Source: Candidatus Lernaella stagnicola
Lineage (GTDB): Bacteria; Lernaellota; Lernaellaia; Lernaellales; Lernaellaceae
Assembly: GCA_030765525.1 (NCBI GenBank)
Contig: JAVCCK010000035.1
Coordinates: 62,001 to 126,000 of the forward strand
Reading direction: 5' to 3'
Length of the DNA stretch: 64,000 nt
This document shows positions 1 to 8,634 of this stretch, in pieces. Numbering within the stretch: position 1 is the stretch's first letter; every line of letters begins with the position of its first letter. A program made the translations under genes and the position numbers. The notes beneath the pieces were generated by a model, which was not told the DNA's origin, did no database searches, and saw only the letters and a program-made list of their open reading frames with translations.

Positions 1-342
1 CAGACGCCAGAATCCCTCCTTGCGATAAGCCCGCGAGTTGCGCACATAGGACATCCAGTGCTGGTTCCGGCGCACGAAATCATGAACGTTGTCGTACGGG
101 TGTTTGGACGCGTCGTCGAAAACCGAAACCCGCACGCATCGGCCATCGGTTTCCCGTTGTATGTCGTGAAGCAGGGCCAATAGATTTTCAGGGCGATTAT
201 AGGTGGTGATGCACACGTAGAATTGCAGATGCTGTAGGCGGTCGGCCGTACAGCGAATTCGTAGCGCCTTGACGCGCCGTTTTGAATCACTCGCGTGCTG
301 GCCGTGCCAGGCGGGCGAAAGGTTTGATCTCGAATGAATCAT
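1..342 (-). CDS. Glycosyltransferase family 2-like protein, partial (runs off left edge)
   Basis: This minus-strand reading frame begins at an ATG at 342 and stays open to base 1, giving the first 114 residues of a longer protein. Around residues 42-80 it reads FYVCITTYNRPENLL and then VRVSVFDDAS, the usual first beta strand, nucleotide-binding loop and second strand of a GT-A fold family 2 glycosyltransferase. An AGAGGT ribosome binding site lies just before the ATG. The first 40 residues are basic and look like an extension. Donor and acceptor cannot be told. It is the first of four glycosyltransferase genes in the left 7.4 kb, so it probably belongs to the same sugar-modifying group as the genes at 2796-3548 and 4209-7344. 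The DXD motif and the C-terminal half lie outside the window. Confidence 0.75.
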   Translation of the reverse strand, partial: MIHSRSNLSPAWHGQHASDSKRRVKALRIRCTADRLQHLQFYVCITTYNRPENLLALLHDIQRETDGRCVRVSVFDDASKHPYDNVHDFVRRNQHWMSYVRNSRAYRKEGFWRL

Positions 343-595
343 ATGACCTCTGAAGATTGAACAAGCGATCCAGCCTCACTCGGCAGATCGCGAATCGGTG
401 GAAGGAAGGGGCCGCAATGCGGCCCGGTTGGGGAGAGGGGGTAAAAGGCGGGCGCCGACGCCCTCGGCCGATCCGGGCGACGTTCGGCGTGCCGAGCGTA
501 CGAGATTGAACGACGTGGTTCCGACGGGCCGACGTGACAGTCCGATGAGGAAAGCACGCGACGTAGGTCGACGTTTTCTGACAAGACTACGAAAA

Positions 596-1090
596 TCATG
601 ACGCCGACTCGCACTCTTGGCGAACAAGCTGGCGGACGGTGGTGCGACTGCAGCGAAGCAGCTTGGCGGTTCGCCGTATGCTGCGCGTCTCCCGATAGGT
701 TTCGAGTATTTCGGCGCGCCGTTGTTCGCGCGCCGTGTGCGCGGCGGGAATGTAGACCATGAGGGGGCCGTGTACGAAACGCTCGACCGCCCTGAATAAG
801 TTCGTTGGCAGCGCGTCGTGCAGGTTTACATAAGACGAATCGCCGCTCCGGGCGGGCCGGCTCGATTTTTCGGACAAGGATTCGCGCAGAGCGTCGAGAT
901 CCTCTTCCGGAAAATCAGGACACATTCTTCCGTCGAAAACGTCCCATTGAACCGGAATGCATGCCGGCTCTATCGAATCGAAGTGGCCTTTCGCGCAGCG
1001 TACCAAGGGTTGATAACCCTGGCGCCTCGCTTCGGCGTCTAGGGCAAGTTGCTTGCAGTAAAAGCAATGTCGACACACCCGCCAGCTCAT
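596..1090 (-). CDS. Cys-rich protein with C-terminal helix-turn-helix
   Basis: I do not recognise the family. The 164-residue protein opens with C-x2-C-x2-C (residues 6-12), followed by further cysteines near residues 32, 45 and 58, the last in MCPDF; this pattern suggests a bound zinc or iron-sulfur cluster. The last 35 residues (RSIRRTAKLLRCSRTTVR) look like a helix-turn-helix of the Fis or resolvase kind, so DNA binding is likely. An ATG at 1111 would add seven residues, but the ATG at 1090 has GGAG eight bases upstream and is preferred. The gene is divergent from the repressor at 1688 across a 600-base region containing inverted repeats, the usual layout of a lysogeny switch. A role as an opposing phage regulator is inference. 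Confidence 0.6.
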   Translation of the reverse strand: MSWRVCRHCFYCKQLALDAEARRQGYQPLVRCAKGHFDSIEPACIPVQWDVFDGRMCPDFPEEDLDALRESLSEKSSRPARSGDSSYVNLHDALPTNLFRAVERFVHGPLMVYIPAAHTAREQRRAEILETYRETRSIRRTAKLLRCSRTTVRQLVRQECESAS

Positions 1091-1687
1091 CGAAGCAACT
1101 CCGGCCAACATATCGCGCCGGGAAGCGCTGAACGGCCCCGCATACCGTCGCCTGGCTCATGCAATCTGTTGGATGTAATGAAGGTATTGCACATGACTAT
1201 TCCCCCAGAGCCTTGAAAGCGCAATATATTGCGAACCATAAAATCGAATGTAAGAAAAACACAGACGTTGGCGTAGCGTATAGCTGAGCGATCAGTTCCG
1301 ACGAATACGACCCAGGGCCTATATAATACGAAAAATCCGCTCCATCGAACCGACTGGCAACAAATAAATACCGCCGGAACGAGGCCGTGACGGCTGTTTG
1401 AGTGAGACCTGAACAGCGGGGCGCGCGCAATAATTAGCGTATAGGACGTGCAGGCGTTGTATATTGCGATACATAAACCGTGACGAGTATGCCGGACGAT
1501 GCGACTGATGCTTTGGTGCGAGCGCGTAAAGACATTGTAATATAAGGGCAATACAGTTTTTTGTTGCAATATGTGCCTCAATCCAATACAATGAAAGACA
1601 AGCAGGGTAAATAACGTATCGCAAAAATTCGCGATCCTGTCAACGGAAAAGTCAAAATAGCGATACGCAGGTAACGGAGAGGATGAT
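1091..1687. promoter_or_regulatory. Divergent regulatory region with several inverted-repeat sites
   Basis: This gene-free stretch between divergent regulators is richer in A+T than its surroundings. It contains a perfect 14-base palindrome CGCAATATATTGCG at 1220-1233, GTATATTGCGATAC at 1459-1472 with matching GTAT/ATAC ends, TTGCAATATG near 1564, ATCGC-aaaaattc-GCGAT at 1618-1635, and TAGCGATACG near 1658. The shared words (TTGCGATA / TATCGCAA) suggest a family of operator sites for the repressor encoded at 1688. The open frame on the minus strand through this stretch has no recognisable protein features. Confidence 0.5.
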
Positions 1688-2053
1688 ATGTACGCGAAAC
1701 GTTTGATGGAGATTCGGGACGCCTTTTTCGGCGGCGTGAATCTAAAGATGGCTGCGACGCTGGAGATCCCGGAGAGCACATTGCGCAGTTGGTTGTCGGG
1801 TCGGCAGACGCCGAACGGCGAGGTCCTGACGCGTATCTGCACGATCGTCAACGTGGCGCCCAAGTGGCTGTTGCTCGGCGAGGGGCGAATGCTGCGCGAG
1901 GAGGAGCCGGTCGATCCACACACCTTGGACGTCGAGCAAAGGCTGGGTATCACTATCTATAGTCGGGGCTCACAACGGTTGTCGAAGGAGTTCGTAACGA
2001 TTGCCGAGAGGGAGCTGGCGAGGCTTATTCGAGATCGCGTGAAGAGGGATTAG
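1688..2053 (+). CDS. CI-like phage repressor, XRE/HTH domain protein
   Basis: The 121-residue protein has an N-terminal helix-turn-helix of the CI repressor type: roughly residues 1-65, with KMAATLEIPESTLRSWLSG as the two helices of the DNA-binding motif and the PKWLLLGEG segment that commonly ends such domains. The remaining 50 residues show no LexA-type peptidase domain, so it is a short repressor without its own cleavage domain. A strong ribosome binding site (GGAGAGGAT) lies directly before the ATG. The ImmA-type protease gene follows 310 bases later, and this pairing is known from mobile elements where the protease inactivates the repressor. It probably controls the tail gene cluster further right and its own divergent promoter region, where several inverted repeats lie. 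Confidence 0.8.
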   Translation: MYAKRLMEIRDAFFGGVNLKMAATLEIPESTLRSWLSGRQTPNGEVLTRICTIVNVAPKWLLLGEGRMLREEEPVDPHTLDVEQRLGITIYSRGSQRLSKEFVTIAERELARLIRDRVKRD

Positions 2054-2363
2054 GGACAATACCAACGCGAAGTAATCCGGACATTCATCCGTAAATAAAC
2101 ATGTGCACGTGAGTGCAAAAGCGTCAAAAAAATGGTGCGGACTCTTGAAAAGCGGACGTGCAATACGAAAATCGAAAGAGGGAATTCGAAGGGGCTGTAA
2201 CGCCGTAAACCGGCGCAAGCGGCGGAAGTGACGGGAATCCGTGCTAAACGGCAAAGAGTTCGAGGAGTGACGCGCGCTATACGTATCGGTTTCAAAGGGC
2301 TGGCATGCTATTTGCTGAATGATAATAGAAAAGCAACATTGAGAAACGACATTCGGAGGTGTC
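2054..2363. other. Gene-free spacer between repressor and protease gene
   Basis: I see no convincing gene here. The open frames lack a ribosome binding site and protein-like composition. The 3' end contains GGAGGT at 2355-2360, the likely ribosome binding site of the next gene. No strong terminator or inverted repeat stands out. Confidence 0.5.
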
Positions 2364-2744
2364 GTGGCACTGCGATGCATTCATGGCAGTTTTTTGGGGG
2401 AGTGCATGGTGCGGGGATGGATGAAAGAACTGCGACAGAAATGGAGAACCGACGATCCGCTCGTAATTGCGGAGATGGAAGGGGTGCGCGTGGTGTTCGC
2501 CGAGGACGAGCGCACGGACTGGGACGCGCGATTACTGCGTGCAAATGAACAATGGTTGTTGTTGGTTAACAAGCGTCAAGGTGACGTCCGCACGAAATTC
2601 GCGATGGCGCACGAATTGGCGCACCGCGAAATTGTACTTAATACGCGGCGACCACCGGAAGCAGGGGACCCGGAAGTGGAACGGCTTTGCGATGTCGGCG
2701 CGCATGAGCTGTTGTTTGGGGAATCGCCGCCTTGTGATATCTAA
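2364..2744 (+). CDS. ImmA/IrrE-type metallo-endopeptidase
   Basis: The 126-residue protein carries the zinc-protease signature in KFAMAHELAHREI (HELAH fits HExxH, near residues 83-87) and a downstream acidic stretch PEVERLCDVGAHELL that fits the third zinc ligand and helix of the ImmA/IrrE family. Members of this family cleave or regulate XRE-type repressors, so the CI-like protein at 1688 is the likely partner. The chosen start is a GTG at 2364 preceded by GGAGGT with short spacing. In-frame ATG codons at 2406 (with GGGGGAG upstream) and 2421 are alternatives, and the residues before 2406 are not conserved-looking. The protein is smaller than many ImmA proteins and appears to be the protease domain alone. 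Confidence 0.75.
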   Translation: MALRCIHGSFLGECMVRGWMKELRQKWRTDDPLVIAEMEGVRVVFAEDERTDWDARLLRANEQWLLLVNKRQGDVRTKFAMAHELAHREIVLNTRRPPEAGDPEVERLCDVGAHELLFGESPPCDI

Positions 2745-2795
2745 GCGTCATTGGAACGTGATTCGAGGCTATGAAGCGTCGAATCTCCGACACCG

Positions 2796-3548
2796 TCACG
2801 ATCTTCGTGCGTCGTCGCCAATGCGGCGTTGTAGGCGGGCTGATCGCCAGGGAAACGGTGGATCGACGCTCGCCGGCGGAGTCATGACGGCGAACCGCAA
2901 TCCTTCGGCTTGCATCTTTTGCCAGTAGTACGTATCGGTCGGCATGCGATCCGGACGGCCGTTGCGGAGGATTTCCTTCCATGTCGGCGGCGGCCAGCGC
3001 GTCCAAAAATCGCCGCGTGCTACCCAGGCCCGAGACGCAACTGCGTTACGGATTTCGACAGGATGGCCCGCGACGCTTAGCCGTTCTATTACGTGGTAGG
3101 TGTCAGGATCCGTGCTCGGGTTGGGGACTCCGTCGTAGGGAGAAACCACGACGACTCCCTTATCGCGCGCCGCCTCGGACGTGAGAATGTCCAAACTTGT
3201 CTCCAGCCAGCGGGGATGAAAGACGACGTCGTTGTCGACCATCACCAAGAAACGGCGCTCGTCCGGTTCGATCAGATCGACGAGATTCAGAAACTGCGCC
3301 CAAGCATAGTTTTTCGACCAAAACGCCGAGGTCAGCACCGGCGCTCCGTTCCACACGATCTGAGCCACGGCGCCTTGCAGCATCCAACGGCGATAAAGGG
3401 ACCAGAGAGAACGGGCATCGGTCGTGGAGTGGTTGTCGAAAAGAATGATGTCGGCCTTGCCGCGCGTCGTGGCGATGAGGCTTTGCACGCATTGCTTAGT
3501 GCATCCCGCGCGATTCCACACCGAAACAAAAATTTTCACGTCTGCCAT
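2796..3548 (-). CDS. Glycosyltransferase family 2 protein
   Basis: The 250-residue protein starts KIFVSVWNRAGCTKQCVQSL, followed by ADIILFDNHSTTD and FLVMVDNDVVFHPRWLE. These are the nucleotide-binding strand, the family 2 variable-loop strand and the DXD-type metal and sugar-nucleotide motif (DND), so a GT-A glycosyltransferase is well supported. The donor sugar and the acceptor are unknown. The reading frame is open further upstream to 3944, but that part is out of character and overlaps the gene at 3751. The ATG at 3548 has GGAG five bases upstream and starts directly at the first beta strand. It is convergent with the ImmA gene and divergent from the gene at 3751. It may modify a phage structural protein or the cell surface. 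Confidence 0.85.
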   Translation of the reverse strand: MADVKIFVSVWNRAGCTKQCVQSLIATTRGKADIILFDNHSTTDARSLWSLYRRWMLQGAVAQIVWNGAPVLTSAFWSKNYAWAQFLNLVDLIEPDERRFLVMVDNDVVFHPRWLETSLDILTSEAARDKGVVVVSPYDGVPNPSTDPDTYHVIERLSVAGHPVEIRNAVASRAWVARGDFWTRWPPPTWKEILRNGRPDRMPTDTYYWQKMQAEGLRFAVMTPPASVDPPFPWRSARLQRRIGDDARRS

Positions 3549-3750
3549 ATCTACTCCACTTTGTTCGCGGAAGATCATGCGGCGGCGAACCCGGTGATGA
3601 CACGGGTCGGCATTTCTCACGCCTCGGACCCATGACACAAATCTCTGATCTATGTTTTCCTCCCCGGCGGCCGGTGGTGGGAACCGCGGCGCGGACCGCT
3701 TGATCGCACGCGGCCGAAAACGAAATTCACGATTTGGAAAGGAGAAAGTT

Positions 3751-4212
3751 ATGGGCGTTCGTACAGAACTGGTTTTACACGTTGAGGACCAACAACTCGA
3801 ACTTAAGGCGCCGGTCCTGTCGCAACTCGATCCGCTGCTGGGAGCCTTTGAGGGGCTGCAATTGGCGGAGGTTGCGCAGCAGGTGGCGCGGGAGTTCGCG
3901 AGCGAGGACGAGTCAGCATCCGTGTTGGCGATTTCCCGCCTCATCGATCTTATGAGCCGGCGGCCCGCTGCATTGGGTCAGTTTGTCAGCGCGATGCTGT
4001 GGCATCCGACAAACCGAGACAAGTTGGGGACGGGGGCCGATTTTGCGGCGTTCAAACAAAAGGTGTGCGACCAAACCGAACTCACGGAACTCATTGCGTT
4101 GGTGCAGGCGATCGCGACGGACGAAGAATTGCTTGCCGGGATCGTGGGCCAAGTTCAAACGCTGGAAGCGACGCAACCGGCCGAGCAGGCGCGAGTCGAA
4201 GAACGCCCATGA
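3751..4212 (+). CDS. Hypothetical helical protein, possibly tail-module accessory
   Basis: I do not recognise this 153-residue protein. It begins with a short beta-like segment (RTELVLHVEDQQLELKAP) followed by mostly helical, acidic sequence. The ATG at 3751 has AAGGAG six bases upstream; upstream in-frame codons lack this and were rejected. Its stop overlaps the start of the GT2-GT4 gene as ATGA, so the two are translationally coupled. The general shape (short beta start, then helices) is reminiscent of small tail assembly proteins such as the one at 8635, but that is only an impression. It could equally be an adaptor or chaperone for the glycosyltransferases. Confidence 0.65.
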   Translation: MGVRTELVLHVEDQQLELKAPVLSQLDPLLGAFEGLQLAEVAQQVAREFASEDESASVLAISRLIDLMSRRPAALGQFVSAMLWHPTNRDKLGTGADFAAFKQKVCDQTELTELIALVQAIATDEELLAGIVGQVQTLEATQPAEQARVEERP

Positions 4213-6107
4213 ATCCGGTCGACATTGTCATCACGGTATGCAACCGCCCCGATCTCGTCGCGCGCTGTATTCGCTCGGTGCGGTCTCACACGGGGTTTCC
4301 GTTTCGACTAATCGTGGTCAACGACGCATCCGACTATTGGACGACCGTGTGGCTGCGAGATTGGACGAAAACCGCCGTCGGCGAGGCTGAGATCGAAGCG
4401 CCCGTGTTGCTGGAATCCGACGATCGTCTTGGCTACACGAGAAGTGCCAACCTCGGTGTGCAAGCGGCCGCGCCGCAACGACACGTCTGCCTGCTTAATA
4501 GCGACACCGTAGTAACGCCGGGTTGGCTGGGCGGCCTGATCGCTGTTTTGCAGGAAGACGAAAGCATCGGTTTGGTCAACCCGGCCAGCGACGACCCGGG
4601 CCTTGGCTGTCTGCGAATGCCACCGGGTGAAACCGTTTTTTCTGTCGCCCGTCGGTTGCGAGAAATCGACGCGCCGACCATCAAGCCGTTTTCAGACCCG
4701 CATGGTTTCTGCCTGCTCGTGCGCCGCGAAATGTTGGACGACGTCGGGCTGTTCGACGCCGGAGCTTGGCCGATTGGTTACGGCGAGGAAACGGATTACT
4801 GGCTGCGCGGGCTCCGGCAGGGGTGGACGGCGGGACTCGCCACGCGCTCCTTTGTGCATCACGCGGTCGGCGGTTCATTCGGCAAAGCTCGGGAGCGACT
4901 GGGGCGGGCCGCGTTGCAGGAACTCGCAAAGAGGTGGGGCCGGGATTGGCGTCGTCCGGAGGACCGTCGGCGAAATGCGGCGGCGGTGAGGGATTTGGAA
5001 ACGCGTGTCGCACAGGACGCGCACTCCCGGCCGAGTGCGGAGAAGATCGTATTTGTTTTGCACAGGTTCGGGCCTGAAGGCGGCGTGCAGGCATGCGTCG
5101 AGATTTGTAACGAACTCATTCTGTGCGGCCTTGAGGCCACGGCGGCCGTGCTGACACCGATGGAAAAGCGAAAGCCGCCGATGAGCGATCGCTTATTTCG
5201 CCCGTGGGGTTTTAACGGATCGGAAGCGCTCGTGCGGGGCCTGCGAACGAGCCTACGCAAGGGGACGATCGTCGCGGGGACGATGGGTCTCTGCGAGGTC
5301 GCGACCCAAGTGTGTCATGGCCGCCCGAGCCTGCGGAACCTGGCGTTCGTTCAGGACGATGAAGTTCGATTCTGGGAAGACGTCATGGTTCACGACGCCG
5401 ACGAACCGCCAAAGTCGCGTCGCGGCCTGCGTCACATGCAGCGATGTTACCGCCTCGGTTTACCGGCGGTCGCAGTCAGCGAGTTCGCAGCCGAGGCTTA
5501 CCGGAAGCACAGCGGTGGAGAATCGATCGGCGTTATCCCGCCCGGGGTCAACATCGAGCAGTTCCGACCGCGTTCCGGCAAGGCGGAAGTAAAGGTGACG
5601 GCGTTTCATCGCCCTCGCCACAAACGGCGGGGAGGGGCGATCCTTCGCGCTCTGTTCCGCTTACTGCGCGAGACTTACGGCTCCAAAATCGAACTGGTCA
5701 CGGTTGGCTCAGCGGACGGCCTGGATAGTTTGCACGTCACATGTTTTCCCGAATTGAATCGGGAGGAGGTGGCCGACCTATTGGCGGAGTCGACCGTATT
5801 GGTGGAACCGAGCCTGTATCAAGGATTCGGGTTACCGGCGTTGGAAGCGATGGCTTGCGGTACTCCCGTGGCGACATTCGACAACGGCGGCCTGCGCGAG
5901 TACGGCGTCCACGGCGAAAATGTGCTCGTCGCCTCCGAGCAGACGGCGGCATGTCTTTTCGAGTGTGTTCGTCAATTGCTCGACGATGCGGCGTTGCGGG
6001 ACAGGTTGGGCAAGGCGGGCCGCGAAACGGCGCGGCGGTTCACCTGGCGAGATGTCGGCGAAAAGTGGGCCGAGACGATCGCCGCCGCCACCGGCGCAAA
6101 CGGATGA
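4209..6107 (+). CDS. Two-domain glycosyltransferase, GT2 fused to GT4
   Basis: The 632-residue protein joins two glycosyltransferase domains. Residues 1 to about 260 form a GT2 domain: VDIVITVCNRPDLVARCIRS, FRLIVVNDASD, and LLNSDTVVTPGWL as the DXD-like region. Residues from about 285 form a GT4 (GT-B fold) domain: KIVFVLHRFGPEGGVQ, then VEPSLYQGFGLPALEAMACG near residue 540, where the EGFGLP-like glutamate motif appears as YQGFGLP and the C-terminal nucleotide-sugar site is clear. It may therefore add two sugars in turn. The start at 4209 overlaps the previous stop (ATGA). The next gene (GT9) follows within two bases, so three genes form one unit just upstream of the tail genes. Confidence 0.88.
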   Translation: MNPVDIVITVCNRPDLVARCIRSVRSHTGFPFRLIVVNDASDYWTTVWLRDWTKTAVGEAEIEAPVLLESDDRLGYTRSANLGVQAAAPQRHVCLLNSDTVVTPGWLGGLIAVLQEDESIGLVNPASDDPGLGCLRMPPGETVFSVARRLREIDAPTIKPFSDPHGFCLLVRREMLDDVGLFDAGAWPIGYGEETDYWLRGLRQGWTAGLATRSFVHHAVGGSFGKARERLGRAALQELAKRWGRDWRRPEDRRRNAAAVRDLETRVAQDAHSRPSAEKIVFVLHRFGPEGGVQACVEICNELILCGLEATAAVLTPMEKRKPPMSDRLFRPWGFNGSEALVRGLRTSLRKGTIVAGTMGLCEVATQVCHGRPSLRNLAFVQDDEVRFWEDVMVHDADEPPKSRRGLRHMQRCYRLGLPAVAVSEFAAEAYRKHSGGESIGVIPPGVNIEQFRPRSGKAEVKVTAFHRPRHKRRGGAILRALFRLLRETYGSKIELVTVGSADGLDSLHVTCFPELNREEVADLLAESTVLVEPSLYQGFGLPALEAMACGTPVATFDNGGLREYGVHGENVLVASEQTAACLFECVRQLLDDAALRDRLGKAGRETARRFTWRDVGEKWAETIAAATGANG

Positions 6108-6108
6108 C

Positions 6109-7344
6109 ATGGCCAGCGGCGCGGTGAGCCTGATTCGGCGAGGCGCGGCGGGCGATATCCTGCGCCTCGAACCGATTGTGGCGGAATTGAAGCGCCGCGG
6201 CGTGACCGTATATTGCCACTCGGCGCCGCGGCATCGAGCGGTCGTGCAGGCTATCGGCGCGCGCTTTCGTCGAACTGACGACCGGCCGATCGGTCAAGAG
6301 ATCGACCTAAGCACGGCCCGGGAGTCGGTTCAGGGGCCTGTCCCAGACGGCGTTGACGCCTTTTGCCGGGCCGCCGGTATTTGGCCGCGTCGCAAGACAC
6401 CGACATTGCCAATTCTCGGAAATGGTTCCGGCGACCGGGCATTGCTGGCGGTCGTACCGTTCAGCGCGTGCCGGCGCATGCGATCGCTGACCGACGATCT
6501 GTGCGCGCAGTTTCTCGAAGGATTGGTGGCGGTCGGGTGGCGGCCGGTGATATTCGGCCGGCGTCGCCCACGGGTCCTCCCGAGTGGCGTGATCGATCGC
6601 ACGGGAAAGACGAAAACGATCCTTGAAGCCGGGCGCGAGATCGCGCGATGCGGGCGCTTGATGACGGTCGATACCGGCCTTTTGCACGTCGCCGGGGCAT
6701 TGCGGGTGCCGACATTGGTATTGGTCGGCCCGTTTCCCGCCTCAGCGGTAATTCCTTACTACCCAACGGTTGTGGCGCTGGAAGCGGGCAGCCGTTGTGC
6801 GCCCTGTTACGCCCACGGCGAAGAGTGCCGAAACGAATTGTCGCCGTATGTGTGCATGGATCTTTCCGCCGAGAGGCTGACGCACGCCGTGGCTGTTGCG
6901 TTCGGAGGCGAGGAGCGCCGGCCTGTCGGCAGCCAACCTCGCGCCGATACCGGCGTTGAAATTGTAGTCACGAAAAACACGCCGGAGCACGTGCTTCAGT
7001 CGATTGTGCGGTCGGCGGCACTGGATGGGCGCGTCAGCTCAATCGAATGTTGCGTTTCGAGAGCGGGAACGGAGCTAAACGAAACCGCGAAGCCCGCCAA
7101 CGAGGGACCCGCCTATCGGTTGTCGATCGCGGCCGGAAAAACCGCGCTGCCGATGAATTGGTGTTCGTTGCTCCGATACAAGCTTGACCTGTATCGGTAC
7201 TGGCGGATGCCGAGAAACGATGCCTATGACGAGGAACTGCGCTTTCACGAATCCGATACGTCTGCGGTGCTCGAGCACGCACGGTGGCGAGCGCGCTTGG
7301 TTTGCCGGAGCGCGGGACAGACCCGGTGCCGCGCCGTCAGATGA
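6109..7344 (+). CDS. Glycosyltransferase family 9 (heptosyltransferase-like) protein
   Basis: The 411-residue protein matches the GT9 pattern: an N-terminal SLIRRGAAGDILRLEPIVAE strand-loop-helix and, near residues 185-215, LMTVDTGLLHVAGALRVPTL with VGPFPAS, the usual D-T/S-G-x-x-H-x-A signature that binds the donor. A cysteine-containing segment (RCAPCYAHGEECRNE) follows, as in many heptosyltransferase-like proteins. The last 120 residues are an unrecognised extension that includes another beta strand (VEIVVTKNTPEHVLQSI). The ATG at 6109 begins two bases after the previous stop; longer open frame upstream overlaps the GT4 domain and was discarded. The real sugar is unknown. Its position directly upstream of the tail genes suggests a link to particle or receptor glycosylation. 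Confidence 0.82.
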   Translation: MASGAVSLIRRGAAGDILRLEPIVAELKRRGVTVYCHSAPRHRAVVQAIGARFRRTDDRPIGQEIDLSTARESVQGPVPDGVDAFCRAAGIWPRRKTPTLPILGNGSGDRALLAVVPFSACRRMRSLTDDLCAQFLEGLVAVGWRPVIFGRRRPRVLPSGVIDRTGKTKTILEAGREIARCGRLMTVDTGLLHVAGALRVPTLVLVGPFPASAVIPYYPTVVALEAGSRCAPCYAHGEECRNELSPYVCMDLSAERLTHAVAVAFGGEERRPVGSQPRADTGVEIVVTKNTPEHVLQSIVRSAALDGRVSSIECCVSRAGTELNETAKPANEGPAYRLSIAAGKTALPMNWCSLLRYKLDLYRYWRMPRNDAYDEELRFHESDTSAVLEHARWRARLVCRSAGQTRCRAVR

Positions 7345-7408
7345 TTCCGTCCACTAGGCGAAAAAGACGCCGTCACTACAATCGCGATCAGCAAAAAGGG
7401 GAGCAAAG

Positions 7409-7954
7409 ATGTCGATAGCGAATACAGAATTCAGTTTGGACAACCAGGTTAGGTCGGTCCAGCGGCATTTTCAGAGCAACTTCACACCGAGCGTGACTCC
7501 GTGCGTCGTGGCTTACAACGTCGAGGCCGTACTAGGCGGCGGCGACGCGGCGGGCGTGGAGGTTTTCGACCACGTCGTATACGGCGGCGCCGGGAGCGGC
7601 GGGTACCTGGAGTTTCGAATCTACTGCATCACCAAAAGCGAAGACGACGCGACGCAGGTCGACTTGCGGCGTCTGGTCGACGCGGTGATGAGCGTGTTTC
7701 GGCTGAATAGCGGCGCCATCGAAATGTTCGATTTCAGTGGCGTCGTGCAACCGGAGGACGAGCCGAGTTCGCTGGGTACCCATTTGCTGGTCAAAAGCCA
7801 GTACCGGGTGCGCGGCGGGGCGTGGGCGATTCTGGAAGTTACGCGGGAAGCCGGCCTGCAAGGTCAGGTCGTGACCTTTCGAATGAAGCTGGTGGAGGAC
7901 TACGTCAACGAACGAAGAGTGGAAGACGTGGAAACCTACACCATAACCGCGTGA
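7409..7954 (+). CDS. Putative tail terminator/completion protein
   Basis: I infer this from position and shape, not from a motif. The 181-residue protein is beta-rich, with a likely N-terminal helix, and stands immediately before a tail-tube-like gene, the place where tail terminator proteins are found in siphophages and gene transfer agents. A central VDLRRLVDAVMSVFRL helix and the ending VTFRMKLVEDYVNERRVEDV agree with such a small mixed alpha/beta fold. The ATG has a strong GGGGAG site upstream. It is 64 bases after the GT9 gene, so it is probably co-transcribed with the glycosyltransferases. Another small tail protein (for example a connector) remains possible. Confidence 0.5.
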   Translation: MSIANTEFSLDNQVRSVQRHFQSNFTPSVTPCVVAYNVEAVLGGGDAAGVEVFDHVVYGGAGSGGYLEFRIYCITKSEDDATQVDLRRLVDAVMSVFRLNSGAIEMFDFSGVVQPEDEPSSLGTHLLVKSQYRVRGGAWAILEVTREAGLQGQVVTFRMKLVEDYVNERRVEDVETYTITA

Positions 7955-8058
7955 CAGGCTGCCGCGAAGCGGTTTGACACGCGAATCGACAGTGCGCGTC
8001 GGGCGGTCCGGCGATTGGCGCTGCAACGAACCAATCAGGAACGAAGTGGAGGAATGAC

Positions 8059-8631
8059 ATGGCGGTATTGAGCCAACAGGGCGTCGGCGATCCTAACGAC
8101 ATTCCGGTGGGCATGATCAACAAGGTCGTGGCGATCACCAGGGAAAACGAGACGATTGTCTTGGGGTCGGTGAAGGACGTGAACATTAACATCACCGAAG
8201 AACGCTACACGCACAAGGACAACGCGCGCTACGCGCAAACCGTGATGGATGTCACGTTGGCGATCAACGGCGAGGTCACGTTCACGGTGGAGGAGTGGAA
8301 CGACGACAACCTCGAACTGCTGACCGGAAAACCGCCCGACATGGATGGGCGTTTCTACCTGGGCCTGGGCGACGTGCCGCCGGTACGGTTGGAGTTCTAT
8401 CACGAGCATCACGACGGTCGCATCTTCTGCTTCGGTGTGTACAAGGCGAAGATCAGCAGCGACCACGCACTCAACCTCAGTCCGAACACCAATTACCCGC
8501 TACCGGTGCGCGCGACGATTTTGACCGACGGCTCGGGCGAGTACGGCACGCCCATTATCGACGGCAAACGTCCGCTCGTGTACATCGACCTGGGCGACTT
8601 TAGCGGCGACGGATACGGGTACGGGTACTAA
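8059..8631 (+). CDS. Putative major tail tube protein
   Basis: The 190-residue protein looks beta-rich, with alternating strands such as VKDVNINITEERYTHKDN, VTLAINGEVTFTVEEW and PVRATILTDGSGEYG. This resembles major tail tube proteins of non-contractile tails, which are a beta-sandwich with a long loop. The order tube, chaperone, tape measure (8059, 8635, 9277) is the standard one. It ends in a glycine-tyrosine-rich tail (GDGYGYGY). The ATG has GGAGG about six bases upstream. No direct signature is visible, so the assignment rests on gene order, size and strand composition. A stacked tube ring protein is the most probable reading. Confidence 0.6.
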   Translation: MAVLSQQGVGDPNDIPVGMINKVVAITRENETIVLGSVKDVNINITEERYTHKDNARYAQTVMDVTLAINGEVTFTVEEWNDDNLELLTGKPPDMDGRFYLGLGDVPPVRLEFYHEHHDGRIFCFGVYKAKISSDHALNLSPNTNYPLPVRATILTDGSGEYGTPIIDGKRPLVYIDLGDFSGDGYGYGY

Positions 8632-8634
8632 AAC

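Noticed and set aside
409-425. Perfect hairpin GGGCCGC-AAT-GCGGCCC as terminator
   Set aside because: No T run follows on either strand; it may be a weak pause site but I cannot call it a terminator.
1087-1953. 288-residue open frame on the minus strand
   Set aside because: It runs through the regulatory region and antisense to the repressor gene, has no ribosome binding site and no protein-like pattern.
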